From an uncultured Muribaculaceae bacterium (GTDB taxonomy: Bacteria; Bacteroidota; Bacteroidia; Bacteroidales; Muribaculaceae), in NCBI GenBank assembly GCA_910587185.1, contig CAJULY010000006.1, positions 62,001 to 126,000 of the forward strand: a DNA stretch of 64,000 nucleotides, in the 5' to 3' direction. Numbering within the stretch: position 1 is the stretch's first letter; each line of letters opens with the position of its first letter. Shown here in pieces: positions 42,130-51,532 of the stretch. A program made the position numbers and the translations under genes. The notes under the pieces are model-generated. The model ran no database searches, was not told where the DNA came from, and saw only the letters and a list, made by a program, of their open reading frames with translations.

Positions 42130-43506
42130 TCAGACGCGGACGGTGCGCGGAGCGCCGGGGAGAAAACGTTTGTGGGCCATGTGGAAGTAGGCGGCGACTA
42201 CCATCAGGCCGGTCACCACCCAGGTTATGGGGTAGATTACGAGGAGGATCTTGAAATCATGGTAGTGGGCGTTGACGGTATAGATCCATGCGAGGCGAAG
42301 CACACATGTTCCGAACACGGTCAGAAGCATAGGTGTGAGTGAGTTTCCGAGACCGCGCATAGCTGAGCCGGTGATTTCATAGCTGCATGCCATGAACTGG
42401 AAAATGAGAACCGTGTGGAAGCGGATAAGCCCGTATTCTATTACGGCAGGATCGGAGGTGAATATTTTAAGACAAGGCACTCCGAATAGCGTAATCAATA
42501 TATTGGCCGCCAGGCAGAATGAGCAGCTCAATATCATACATTTACCGACAACTTCCTTGCATCGCCTGAAGTTGCCTGCGCCATAGTTCTGACTCATGAA
42601 GGCAACAGTGGCCTGAGAGAAAGCGACCACGATGAAATAGCAGTAAGCTTCATAGGTGAGCGCCGCTGATGAACCGGCAATGGCATCTGCTCCGTAGGCG
42701 TTGATGGCGGCCTGAATGAAAAGGTTGGCTCCGGAAAAGACCATTCCTTGCATGCCTGCGGGGACGCCTATCTGAAGCATCTTTTTCAGTTCGCTGCCCG
42801 ATACCTTCATCTCACGCGGAGAGAAGCGGAACGGCTCGGCCTCGCGTAACAGCCACCAGACTATGAAGGCCGCGTTGACGGCCGAGGCAACGACTGTGCC
42901 TATTGCCACACCAGCTACTCCCATGTCGAAGACCGCAACCAACAACAGGTTGAGGGCGACGTTGACCACGGATCCGACGCAGAGGGCATAGAACGGGCGT
43001 TTCGTGTCGCCCATACTTCGGAGTATTGCAGAACCGAAGTTATAGACCATCATGAAGGGCATCCCGAGAAAATAGATGCTGAGATATTCCGTTGCAAGGT
43101 CAATGACATCATGTGGCGCTCCCATCCATTCGAGTATCGGTCGGGAGAAAAGAAGCCCGAGGGCAAGCAGACAGAAGCCTGAGACAAGTGACAGTGTGGC
43201 GGTTGTCGAGACGGCTTTTTTGATACCGTTGCTGTTACCACGGCCTATGTAATTGGCTATGACGACGTTGGCTCCGATTGAAATGCCTATGAAAAGATTG
43301 ACGAGAATATTTATCAGCGGACCGTTGGATCCTACGGCCGCAAGGGCCTGGCTGGTCGAGTAACGGCCTATGACAGCCACATCAACCGCGTTGAACGACT
43401 GCTGCAGCAGTCCGCTGGCGATAAGGGGAATGGCAAACTGCATGAGCCGCGGGGTGAGCGGTCCATGCAGCATGTCAAGTTTATTATCCTTTTCTCGGGA
43501 ATTCAT
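42130..43506 (-). CDS. MATE family efflux transporter
   Basis: A 458-residue membrane protein with about twelve helices in two homologous halves. Family marks: LMQFAIPLIASGLLQQSFNAVDVAVIGRY (first helix with the VD-x-x-x-IGR element), the internal repeat GMQGMVFSGANLFIQAA and the second-half VAFMSQNYGAGNFRR (MATE QNYGAGxxxR). MATE pumps export cationic drugs with Na+ or H+. It lies 18 bp after prfB and probably shares its transcript. Specificity unknown. Confidence 0.92.
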   Translation of the reverse strand: MNSREKDNKLDMLHGPLTPRLMQFAIPLIASGLLQQSFNAVDVAVIGRYSTSQALAAVGSNGPLINILVNLFIGISIGANVVIANYIGRGNSNGIKKAVSTTATLSLVSGFCLLALGLLFSRPILEWMGAPHDVIDLATEYLSIYFLGMPFMMVYNFGSAILRSMGDTKRPFYALCVGSVVNVALNLLLVAVFDMGVAGVAIGTVVASAVNAAFIVWWLLREAEPFRFSPREMKVSGSELKKMLQIGVPAGMQGMVFSGANLFIQAAINAYGADAIAGSSAALTYEAYCYFIVVAFSQATVAFMSQNYGAGNFRRCKEVVGKCMILSCSFCLAANILITLFGVPCLKIFTSDPAVIEYGLIRFHTVLIFQFMACSYEITGSAMRGLGNSLTPMLLTVFGTCVLRLAWIYTVNAHYHDFKILLVIYPITWVVTGLMVVAAYFHMAHKRFLPGAPRTVRV

Positions 43507-43524
43507 CAGATAACAGCGTTTTCG

Positions 43525-44650
43525 CTATTGTTCCTGAGCTTCTGAGCCTGCGAATTCCATAAGATAGGCTTTGATGAAACCGTCAAGGTCACCGTCCATT
43601 ACGCCGCCCACATCTGATGTCTGATAGCCTGTGCGGTGATCTTTTACTCGGCGGTCATCGAAAACGTAGGAGCGTATCTGCGAGCCCCATTCGATTTTCA
43701 TTTTGCCGGCTTCGATCTTGGCCTGTTCCTGCATGCGGTGTTTAAGCTCCTTGTCATAGAGGATGGAGCGCAGCTGACGCATGGCGTTCTCCTTGTTCTT
43801 GGGCTGGTCGCGTGTCTCGGTGTTCTCGATCAGAATCTCTTCTGATTCGCCGGTATAGGGATCTGTGAATTGGTAACGGAGACGGACTCCGGATTCAACT
43901 TTGTTTACGTTCTGGCCACCCGCGCCACCACTTCGGAACGTATCCCATGACAAGAGGGCCGGATCAACCTTGATTTCAATAGTGTCATCGACAAGGGGGG
44001 TGACGAAAACAGACGCGAAGGAGGTCATGCGCTTACCCTGGGCATTGTAGGGTGAAACGCGGACAAGTCGGTGAACACCATTTTCGCTTTTCAGATAACC
44101 GTAGGCGAAATCGCCTTCGACATTGATCGTACAGGATTTTATACCTGCCTCGTCGCCGTCGAGAATGTTGGCTATCGAAGTTTTGTAGCCATGGGTTTCA
44201 CACCAGCGCAGATACATGCGCATGAGCATCGAAGCCCAGTCCTGACTCTCCGTTCCGCCGGCGCCGGAGTTGATTTTAAGCACAACACCGAGTTTGTCTT
44301 CCTCGCGGCGAAGCATGTTGCGCAGTTCGAGATTTTCAAGTTTCTGGATTGCGTCGGCATACATGGAGTCGATCTCTTCCTCTTCCATTGCGCCCTCTTT
44401 TACGAAATCCCATGCAAGCTGCAGTTCATCCACGGCTGTTTCCACTTCTTCATAGCCGTCGATCCAAGCCTGCAGATCCTTTATTTTTTTCATCTGGCGC
44501 TGTGCCTCTTTCGGGTGTTCCCAGAAATCGGGCACATGCGTGCGGAGTTCTTCTTCTTCTACCTGGATTTTCTTGTTGTCGATGTCAAAGATACCTCCTT
44601 AACGCGAGCTTGCGTTCTAAAGTCGTCTTAAGTTGTTCCTGAGTGATCAT
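43525..44650 (-). CDS. prfB: Peptide chain release factor 2, with programmed +1 frameshift
   Basis: RF2 recognises UGA and UAA stops. The frame opens at ATG 44648-44650, runs 21 codons to TGA (44585-44587), then continues in the +1 frame from GAC at 44586 to 43525, giving 374 residues. Motifs: GGQ in RSGGAGGQNVNKVESGVRLRY (peptidyl-tRNA hydrolysis), the coiled N-terminal arm, and GVHRLVRVSPYNAQGKRMTSFASV. Between the acyl-CoA synthetase and MATE genes on the same strand. The slippery site is described separately. Confidence 0.95.
44584..44599 (-). promoter_or_regulatory. Programmed frameshift site of prfB
   Basis: The minus strand reads AGGAGGTATCTTTGAC: an SD-like AGGAGG three bases before CTT, then the in-frame stop TGA followed by C. 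The spacing matches the E. coli element. When RF2 is scarce, ribosomes slip +1 on CUU and read GAC, so RF2 controls its own synthesis. Confidence 0.95.
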
Positions 44651-44706
44651 GAGAAAAATTTATGATGTGATGTTTGAGTGAATTCTGAGAGGGAAACGGC
44701 CTTCTG

Positions 44707-46509
44707 TCATGCATACATGGCTTCGATTTCCGAAGCGTAGCGATTGTTGATGACGGGACGTCGGATTTTCAATGTGTTTGTCAGTTCTCCCGCTTCCATG
44801 GTGAACTCTTTGGGCAGCAGAGTGAATTTCTTGATCTGCTCGAAGTTGGCGAAATTGGCCTGAATGCGGTCGATGCGCTCCTGAAGCATCTTGCGGATGT
44901 CAGCGTTGCGTATGAGTTCCTCGATGTTGCGATACTGAATATGTTTTTTACGGGCATATTCCTTGAGTGCTTCGAACGCAGGAATGATTATAGCAGTGAC
45001 ATATTTGCGCTGGTCGCCGATTACCGCAACCTGATCGATGAATTTGTCTTCGCCGAGGCGGCTTTCAAGAGCCTGAGGAGCGATATATTTGCCATTCGAA
45101 GTCTTGAAGAGGTCTTTTATGCGTTCGGTAAGAATCAATGCGCCGGTCTCGTCGAAGCGTCCGGCATCGCCCGTGCGGAACCATCCGTCGGGTGTAAACG
45201 CTTCGGCTGTGGCTTCCGGTTTGTTGTAGTAACAACGCATCACGGTGGGTCCTTTTACGAGAATTTCGTCATGCTCTCCAATCTTGACCTCAACTCCGGG
45301 AAGGGTCGTGCCTACCGAACCGATCTCATAGCCAACTTCAGGGAAACAGGTGACTGTGGCCGTTGTTTCGGACAGACCGTAACCGATCATGATGTTTATT
45401 CCGCAGGAGTGGAGAAATTCCACTATGTTGGCCGACAAAGGCGCGCCGGCAGTCGGGAAAATATTGGGATTTTCTATACCGATCACATGACGCAGAGCGC
45501 CAAACACGTGTTTATCAAAGAACTGATACTGTTTTTCAAGCAGCCAGGGCGCTTTTTTGCCGAGCCGCACATATTCAAGATTGCGTTTGCGTCCGACTTT
45601 GAGAGCTCTCGAAGTCATCCAGCGCTTTATACCTTTCAGATCGGCCAGACGTTCCTGAACAGCCGTATAGACCTTTTCCCAAAAGCGGGGGACAGAACAC
45701 ATGCATGTCGGATGAAATTCCTTGACAGCCTGCTGCACTTTGTGGGGATCGTTGTTGATACCTACGATCATGCGGCGGTGCAGACAGAAATATGTCCATG
45801 CTTTTTCGAAAATGTGGCTCAACGGCAGGAAACATACTGAAGTGTCATTGTCTGACAATGTAGTCAGTCGTTCGTCATGCTTGAGAAGCGCGGCGTTGAA
45901 ACAGGAGTGAGGAAGAACAGCACCCTTCGGCTCTCCAGTGGTGCCTGAAGTGTATATGATTGTCGCAATGTCATCTTCGGTTGCCCGAGTTGTGCGGGCA
46001 GCCACCTCTTCGCGGCAGTTTGCCGAGGCTTTTTCTCCGAGATGCAACAGATCGTCGAACGTGAGTGTTGTTGAGTCTTCTCCGTCGCGCACGATGTCGT
46101 TGGAGTAAGTGATGATCTGTCTTAAGGAGCGACATGTTTTCTGTGCTTCGCGCGCCTTGTCATATTGCTCCTGAGTCCCTACGAAAATAATTGTGGCAGA
46201 GGAATCGTTTACGATATATGCCACCTGATCGACGGTCGAGGTCGAATAGATGGAGATTGGGACAGCTCTGTTTGCAAATGCTGCGAAGTCAGTTATAAGT
46301 ATCTCTGAACGGTTTGCGGAAAATACGGTTATGTTTTCAAGCTCTCTGAGGCCGAGAATTTCCATGCCGAAAGCCGCCAGATCTCTTTTGTGGCAGACTT
46401 CTTCCCACGTGGATGATACCCAGGTCCCGGAGGTGTTGTCACGATATGCTTCGCGGCTGGAATATTCCAGAGCGTTTTTTGTCACTAATTCTGTGAGGAT
46501 ATTCGTCAT
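44707..46509 (-). CDS. Long-chain fatty acid--CoA ligase (AMP-binding)
   Basis: A 600-residue ANL-family adenylate-forming enzyme. Motifs: TIIYTSGTTGEPKGAVLPH (P-loop, about 188), the GYGLSETTATVTCFP motif (A5), GWFRTGDAGRFDETGAL (A7), RIKDLFKTSNGKYIAPQALE (A8), and the A10-like NTLKIRRPVI with Lys. The length and long insert (ISPYSTSTV..., HIFEKAWTYFC) resemble FadD15/ACSL-type synthetases. Activates fatty acids for phospholipid or degradation. First gene of a leftward run with prfB and MATE. Confidence 0.92.
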   Translation of the reverse strand: MTNILTELVTKNALEYSSREAYRDNTSGTWVSSTWEEVCHKRDLAAFGMEILGLRELENITVFSANRSEILITDFAAFANRAVPISIYSTSTVDQVAYIVNDSSATIIFVGTQEQYDKAREAQKTCRSLRQIITYSNDIVRDGEDSTTLTFDDLLHLGEKASANCREEVAARTTRATEDDIATIIYTSGTTGEPKGAVLPHSCFNAALLKHDERLTTLSDNDTSVCFLPLSHIFEKAWTYFCLHRRMIVGINNDPHKVQQAVKEFHPTCMCSVPRFWEKVYTAVQERLADLKGIKRWMTSRALKVGRKRNLEYVRLGKKAPWLLEKQYQFFDKHVFGALRHVIGIENPNIFPTAGAPLSANIVEFLHSCGINIMIGYGLSETTATVTCFPEVGYEIGSVGTTLPGVEVKIGEHDEILVKGPTVMRCYYNKPEATAEAFTPDGWFRTGDAGRFDETGALILTERIKDLFKTSNGKYIAPQALESRLGEDKFIDQVAVIGDQRKYVTAIIIPAFEALKEYARKKHIQYRNIEELIRNADIRKMLQERIDRIQANFANFEQIKKFTLLPKEFTMEAGELTNTLKIRRPVINNRYASEIEAMYA

Positions 46510-46550
46510 AATCGGATCGTTCTTTTTAAACGGTATTATGAAATCTCAGG

Positions 46551-46558
46551 CAAAGTTA
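46551..46558 (-). promoter_or_regulatory. -7 box of the acyl-CoA synthetase gene
   Basis: TAACTTTG on the minus strand about 42 nt before the ATG. The nearest TTTG is 23 bp upstream, slightly too far. Confidence 0.5.
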
Positions 46559-46650
46559 GCCATGACCTCTCTATATCGGAACAAAACAGCGGTTAAAACA
46601 CATTAGGCCTTAACAACCATTATAGGATTGTAAAATGAGTTTAACCACAT

Positions 46651-47619
46651 TTAACCAATTTCAGCCTGTTTTTCATTTTCTTTAATGGCCGGGAACATCC
46701 ATAATGTTAAGGCGCTTCCACCGCGTCCCGCCACTTTTTGAAACGAATATATTGAACGAAGTTTCAAAATTTCTCTAAAGGATCGGCCATCGAGGGCTTT
46801 TTTCAGTTCGCGCGCGCTCAGGTCCGCTGAACCTTCACGCCGATATTCGGCGGCAAGGATGGCCCTGCGTGCATCTATTATGAGTCCAGACCTCTGATCA
46901 TCCCCAATATTTTCTTTGATTTTTTCCAAACTCCTTGTGTGAGCTTCGGATCTGGATGAAAACGTCTTTCCGGTCAGTGTGTTTTCTCCGGTTATTGCAA
47001 TTACGCGTGCCGGTCCGTTCAGACGGTGGATTTTCCCCGGCTCGATGTCGTTTATCAGCCTGACCCCGAGTTCCAGATCATCCCACGTAGAAAGATCCTC
47101 GTTCCATGCGCCCGATTTACGCAGTGTTTCCTTCCGTACGCAGAAACGTGCTGTCGCAAGCGTCCCATAAAGAATATGTTCTGCAAGCAGGTCGTTATCA
47201 TGGCGTGAAAACTTTTGTGTGGTCCATCCGTCAGAGTCTCTGATTGCGATGCCCCAGTGAAGCAGTTCGGTTTCAGGAAATCTGTCGAGATGTTTCATGA
47301 TCCTTTCGAGATGGTCGAATTCCATGATGTCATCCGAATCGAAAAACATAACGTATTCGGTTTGTGCGGCTTCCAGTCCTCGGTTCCTTGCTTTAGAAGC
47401 CCCGGGTGCCTCTTCTTTTATGATTTTTATATCGAAATCATCTGAACGATGCCTTTCGGCCCAGTTCGCGATTATTTCCGAAGTCCTGTCTGTTGAGCCG
47501 TTGTCAGTTATGATCAGAGAAAAAGGTCTGTAAGACTGACTGAAAATGGAGTCAAGGGCTGCAGCTACTGACTGTTCGCGGTCTTTTACCGCCATTATTA
47601 TGGTCATTTTCTTTTCCAT
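46651..47619 (-). CDS. Glycosyltransferase family 2
   Basis: A 322-residue GT-A enzyme: MTIIMAVKDREQSVAAALDSIF, LIITDNGSTDRTSE (nucleotide-sugar part), APGASKARNRGLEAA and the DxD-like metal motif FFDSDDIMEFDHLE (about 95). No membrane segments, so a cytosolic or membrane-associated transferase; a sugar donor and acceptor cannot be named. It is divergent from the 47664 gene with only 44 bp between starts. Together with the next two genes it suggests a small surface-glycan locus, though no polymerase or flippase is near. Confidence 0.9.
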   Translation of the reverse strand: MEKKMTIIMAVKDREQSVAAALDSIFSQSYRPFSLIITDNGSTDRTSEIIANWAERHRSDDFDIKIIKEEAPGASKARNRGLEAAQTEYVMFFDSDDIMEFDHLERIMKHLDRFPETELLHWGIAIRDSDGWTTQKFSRHDNDLLAEHILYGTLATARFCVRKETLRKSGAWNEDLSTWDDLELGVRLINDIEPGKIHRLNGPARVIAITGENTLTGKTFSSRSEAHTRSLEKIKENIGDDQRSGLIIDARRAILAAEYRREGSADLSARELKKALDGRSFREILKLRSIYSFQKVAGRGGSALTLWMFPAIKENEKQAEIG

Positions 47620-47651
47620 GTCATATATAACGGAATATGGGCGGATTTTAT

Positions 47652-47659
47652 TATCTTTG
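47652..47659 (+). promoter_or_regulatory. -7 box just before the 47664 glycosyltransferase
   Basis: TATCTTTG, ending four bases before the ATG at 47664. No -33 box was found in the crowded 44-bp divergent space. Confidence 0.5.
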
Positions 47660-47663
47660 TGCT

Positions 47664-49082
47664 ATGAGCGGAGATAGACCTGAAATAACAATCTGTTCCT
47701 GCGGAAGTCGGGAACGTAGCGAAGAGCTGGTTGAAGCATTGCGAATCGCCAGACCCGGCACCGTTTTCAATCACGTCATTTCGACGACAGGAACCACTGA
47801 TGTAAAGTATGACTGGTTCATGATGCTGGATCCCGATTCCGTATCGGTATTTGAAATGATGCGATGCATGAAGAACGGGATTCCGGTAATAACTGTAGAA
47901 TCGGAAACCTCCGACAGAATGCTTGATGATGATTGTGCAGTCATTTTTGGCCCTGATCCGCAGAATGAAGAGTTCGTTCGCGGGATGTTGCCGTTTATTG
48001 AAAGCGATGTCCGCAAGCAGCAGTTGAACCGCAGTGCGGCGGAAAAATTTCAAGGAGATGCATGCGAAAGCAATGAAAGAAAAGAGCCTCTTGTCAGTAT
48101 CCTGCTTCTGACTTATAATCAGGGGGAGACAGCCGGGAGGGCAATTGAAAGTATTCTCGGACAGCAATGTGATTTCCCTTACGAGATCATAATCGGTGAT
48201 GACTGCTCGACAGACGGAACCTCGGCTCTCTGCCGTTATTATGCCGAAGAATATCCCGGCATTGTGCGTCTTATGCCTGATCGGGGACATAGAGGGCTGG
48301 TGAATAATTATTTCGATTGTTTCAACTCAGCCCGTGGTGTGTTCATTGGCGATTGTGCCGGGGATGACTACTGGGATGATCCGTTCCGACTTGAAAAGCA
48401 ATGCAGATTCCTGTCGGAGCACTCAGATTGCGTGGCGGTTATGAGCGACTGGACCATTTCAGAGAACGGTTTTATGGTCAAATCAACCGAGATAGAGGAG
48501 TGCCCGGAGTTTAGAAAAGGTTTTACCGGTCAGGAAATGATAAATTTCATAATAGGTTTCCGACGTTACTTTCCGTTTCTTTCGGCAATGCTTTTTCGCA
48601 AAGATTGTTTGACGGATATATACCGAATGAATCCTACGTATTTGTGCAGGGAAGAATGGGGGTGTGAGGATGTGCCGGTATTATTCACTCTTGCCACAAA
48701 AGGAAACATCGGATATCTTCCGCTTTCGGCAGCGGTTTATAATATCCGGAACGGAAGTGTGAGCAATAATAAGGATAATGACGGAGGATATGAATTTATC
48801 AAAGGGCTGACCGGATGCATTCGTGATCTGTGTGAACTTCACAAAGTGGATTGTTTCGGCACTAAAGAGGCAAAAGGGATGAATGCAAGGCTGCTTTATC
48901 TTGCTTCTCTGATTCTTGAACGACCAGATTCTGAGAAAATTTCAGATTTTGAACAATTGTGTGCGAAATGGCCGGTTCCGTTATCGTTAAAACTCTCTCT
49001 TTACAGGTTATCTTTTAAGTCTCGTCTGGGGATCAAGTCGTTGAGAGGGGTAAAAAAGCTCTTAATCTTACTTTTCAAGTAA
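47664..49082 (+). CDS. Glycosyltransferase with GT-B-like N-terminal remnant and GT2 catalytic domain
   Basis: A 472-residue protein starting MSGDRPEITICSCGS. Residues about 1-135 lack a GT2 signature but include GIPVITVESETSDRML, a late Asp and SDVRKQQLNRSAAEKF, which look like the sugar-binding half of a GT-B (GT4) enzyme. From about 140 a standard GT2 domain follows: PLVSILLLTYNQGETAGRAIES, IIGDDCSTDGTSALCRYY, and GDCAGDDYWDDPFRLEKQ (DxD). The start fits a promoter box 4 bp upstream. Ends overlap (15 bp) with the convergent 49068 gene. Confidence 0.8.
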   Translation: MSGDRPEITICSCGSRERSEELVEALRIARPGTVFNHVISTTGTTDVKYDWFMMLDPDSVSVFEMMRCMKNGIPVITVESETSDRMLDDDCAVIFGPDPQNEEFVRGMLPFIESDVRKQQLNRSAAEKFQGDACESNERKEPLVSILLLTYNQGETAGRAIESILGQQCDFPYEIIIGDDCSTDGTSALCRYYAEEYPGIVRLMPDRGHRGLVNNYFDCFNSARGVFIGDCAGDDYWDDPFRLEKQCRFLSEHSDCVAVMSDWTISENGFMVKSTEIEECPEFRKGFTGQEMINFIIGFRRYFPFLSAMLFRKDCLTDIYRMNPTYLCREEWGCEDVPVLFTLATKGNIGYLPLSAAVYNIRNGSVSNNKDNDGGYEFIKGLTGCIRDLCELHKVDCFGTKEAKGMNARLLYLASLILERPDSEKISDFEQLCAKWPVPLSLKLSLYRLSFKSRLGIKSLRGVKKLLILLFK

Positions 49083-50312
49083 ATGACGGATCTCGTCGGC
49101 GAAACTGCGCCGTAAAGATTCGGCATTGAAGTGCCTTTCCCAATGTTCGCGTGACGCACGCCGTCTGGAGTGCGCTACATTCAGCGCTTTATTCAATATG
49201 TCCGCCCCTTTATTCACATCATCTGTAAGGGGCATGAGAAATCCGACCTCTCCTACAGCTTCCGGAATGGCCTGTATGTCAGTTGCGAGAACAGGCACTC
49301 CGAAACTCATCGCCTCGCAGATAGCGACGCCAAGCCCTTCAGTGGAACTCAATAGAAGCGCGAGATCGAAATGATTGGTTGCAAGCGAATTCCGCACTTC
49401 TTTGTTCTCAATCCTACCTGTCAGCTCGATTTTAAGGTTTTTCGGTGATTTTTTCGTCTCTCTTTTTAATTTGTCCATATCCGGCCCATCGCCTATGTGG
49501 AGCCATCTTACAATTAACTCAGGATGATGTGCGGCATATTCCTTGATTATCTTACTGAGGTATAGGACTCTCTTTTCAGGGCTGACGCGAGCGCAGCTGA
49601 AAAGACTGACTGTTTCTTTATCGGTTGTGTCAGGATTGAGCTTTCCCGGATTTTTTGTGCCGAGATAGCGGCAACGGATTTTTTCTTCAAAGTCGGGATA
49701 CAGATTTCTGAGATAGTTGGCGGAATACTTCGAGACAGTGAAACATCGTGTCAGTCTGCAGAATGTTTTTTCTCTCCAGTAGCGGCTGATAAAGGGTTTG
49801 GTTTCTTCGTAGAGGTCTTGTCCGTGGGCGCGGGTAATGAATCTGAAACCTTTTGCAGAAAATGCAAGTGCAGCCGTGGCATAGTCAAACCAGAAAGTAT
49901 AGAATAGGGCTGTTCCGTTTTTTAGTCCGTATTTTGCAATCAGAGCATTGATTAGATTGCTGTAGTATAAAGTATAAGCCGAAAAAGCCACTTCCGATCT
50001 CAGATCGGATAATGACTTGATTCGGCGTAGATCGTTGAAAAGAGCTTTGTATGTTTCTCTATGAAAAAGACTTTTGAATTTTGAATATATTCCGGGTCTT
50101 TTCAGAAAAGATCTCTCAACTATTATATTTTCGGGCAGTATTCCGGTCTTGCCAAAGTCCAGAACGGGGACTATTATGACTCTTTGAAACTCTGCAGCGA
50201 GAAACCCTATTTCAGGTTCGATGAATACATCCTCGCCACTGCCACCCAAAGGATAGGATTCTGTTATCAGAATCAGAGTAGGGGTGGATTCTGAATTTCC
50301 GGGTGGAATCAC
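49068..50312 (-). CDS. Glycosyltransferase family 4
   Basis: A 414-residue GT-B enzyme: LILITESYPLGGSGEDVFIEPEIGFLA opens the N-terminal Rossmann domain; the C-terminal half has SCARVSPEKRVLYLSKIIKEY, WLHIGDGPDMDKLKRETK, and the sugar-nucleotide motif LLLSSTEGLGVAICEAMSFGVPVLATDIQAIPEAVGEVG. Start is a GTG at 50310-50312 overlapping the stop of the TlpA-like gene (GTGA), so it is translationally coupled to it. The odd pairing with a thioredoxin-like lipoprotein gives no clear substrate clue. Confidence 0.9.
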   Translation of the reverse strand: MIPPGNSESTPTLILITESYPLGGSGEDVFIEPEIGFLAAEFQRVIIVPVLDFGKTGILPENIIVERSFLKRPGIYSKFKSLFHRETYKALFNDLRRIKSLSDLRSEVAFSAYTLYYSNLINALIAKYGLKNGTALFYTFWFDYATAALAFSAKGFRFITRAHGQDLYEETKPFISRYWREKTFCRLTRCFTVSKYSANYLRNLYPDFEEKIRCRYLGTKNPGKLNPDTTDKETVSLFSCARVSPEKRVLYLSKIIKEYAAHHPELIVRWLHIGDGPDMDKLKRETKKSPKNLKIELTGRIENKEVRNSLATNHFDLALLLSSTEGLGVAICEAMSFGVPVLATDIQAIPEAVGEVGFLMPLTDDVNKGADILNKALNVAHSRRRASREHWERHFNAESLRRSFADEIRHLLEK

Positions 50313-51391
50313 ATGTATTTGGCTACAGCCTGATCCAGGTTGGTTTCATTCACCCGTTCACGGATTTCCCCGTTGCTGATAAGGTAGGTAGCGGGAAGAG
50401 CGCCGATATTGTAGCTGCGCAGAATGAATGGGCCGTCGGCATCGGAATTATAAACGGTCACCCACGGAAGATTGCGGGCAGTGTTTCTCCAGCTGACTTC
50501 ATTTCCGTCAAAACCGATCTGATAAATTTCAAGGCCGTTGGCGTGATATTTGTTGTAAATCTTGTTCAATTCGATATTGAGAGCCGGGGAGTATTCGTCG
50601 CCGTAGGCCGTGAAGTTGAGCAGCACGACTCTGTTTTTGGATGCAACTTCAGTCAGGCTGTGTTTCTTACCTTTGAGATCATAGAGGTTGACCTCTATAA
50701 GGGAGGTCTCAGGAGCCACAAGGGTATCGGGACGGCTATAGGCGCGTCGGTTGGAAATATACAGGTTTTTCAGATAGTTGGTTCTCGGGTCTGTCGGTCG
50801 CTTGATATCGAAAGCATTGGCCACAGCTCCGATAAGACGCAGGTCGCTCTTGTTTTCAGGATTGAAAACCGGCACCCCGCTTATTTTTTTATTTATGATA
50901 TAGTAGGAAACTATGCCTGACGGGTTTTCGAGGAGCAAGTTTGACAATTCACGCTTCAGAATGGAATCGCTTGCGATACCTTGGGCTCCTTCCTTGCTGA
51001 CGGCATCCATCAGTTTCTTTTCCACCGCCATGAGTTTTTCGGCAGTATCCGTGCCTGAAATCGTATAGTCGCTGTCAAACGCACCGGCTTTCGATACGAC
51101 TGTCACTGTTTCTATGCTGTCGATAGGGAAGTACAGGGATTTGTCGCCGAGACGGAGACGGTAAATGTCAGGATAGCCGGAAGCGGGCGCAGTGACTGTA
51201 AAATCGCCTGCACCTTTCAGCTCAACTGAGTCAAGCACATACCAACGTCCGTTGTCGGAAGCTTCCACATACATGGTCTGGCCGTCGGCGCCTTCTATGC
51301 GCCCGTCAACTTTCCATTCCGGTTTATTGTTGCAGGAGAAAAGAATCGAAGCACCTGCAACACACATTATGTATTTTGATAGGGATTTCAT
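50309..51391 (-). CDS. TlpA-like lipoprotein with DUF4369-like domain, active-site cysteines absent
   Basis: A 360-residue protein with a lipoprotein signal (MCVAGASILFSCNNKPEW, Cys about residue 20), a DUF4369-like beta domain (VDGRIEGADGQTMYVEASD) and a C-terminal thioredoxin fold (about 240-360). Where TlpA proteins have W-C-x-x-C, this one reads FTAYGDEYSPALNI, so both Cys are gone; the cis-Pro region IGALPATYLISNGEI remains. It cannot be a thiol oxidoreductase by that site and may be a binding or chaperone module. ATG 51391 opens the signal; an upstream ATG 18 codons earlier does not. Confidence 0.85.
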   Translation of the reverse strand: MKSLSKYIMCVAGASILFSCNNKPEWKVDGRIEGADGQTMYVEASDNGRWYVLDSVELKGAGDFTVTAPASGYPDIYRLRLGDKSLYFPIDSIETVTVVSKAGAFDSDYTISGTDTAEKLMAVEKKLMDAVSKEGAQGIASDSILKRELSNLLLENPSGIVSYYIINKKISGVPVFNPENKSDLRLIGAVANAFDIKRPTDPRTNYLKNLYISNRRAYSRPDTLVAPETSLIEVNLYDLKGKKHSLTEVASKNRVVLLNFTAYGDEYSPALNIELNKIYNKYHANGLEIYQIGFDGNEVSWRNTARNLPWVTVYNSDADGPFILRSYNIGALPATYLISNGEIRERVNETNLDQAVAKYM

Positions 51392-51532
51392 TGTAAGATC
51401 ATTTATAATTTCTGCAAATTTAAGCAAAAAGCACGGATTATGCATGCATATAGTGAAAAAAAGTCAAAAACCAAACCTTATCAGCCCGGCTTCGGTCAGT
51501 GTGAGTGAGGAGATTCCGAGTCCTGTACGGGG

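Noticed and set aside
47604..48290. A 228-codon minus-strand frame overlapping the start of the 47664 glycosyltransferase
   Set aside because: It lies fully antisense to a gene with clear GT2 motifs, and its own product has no motif or gene-like start.
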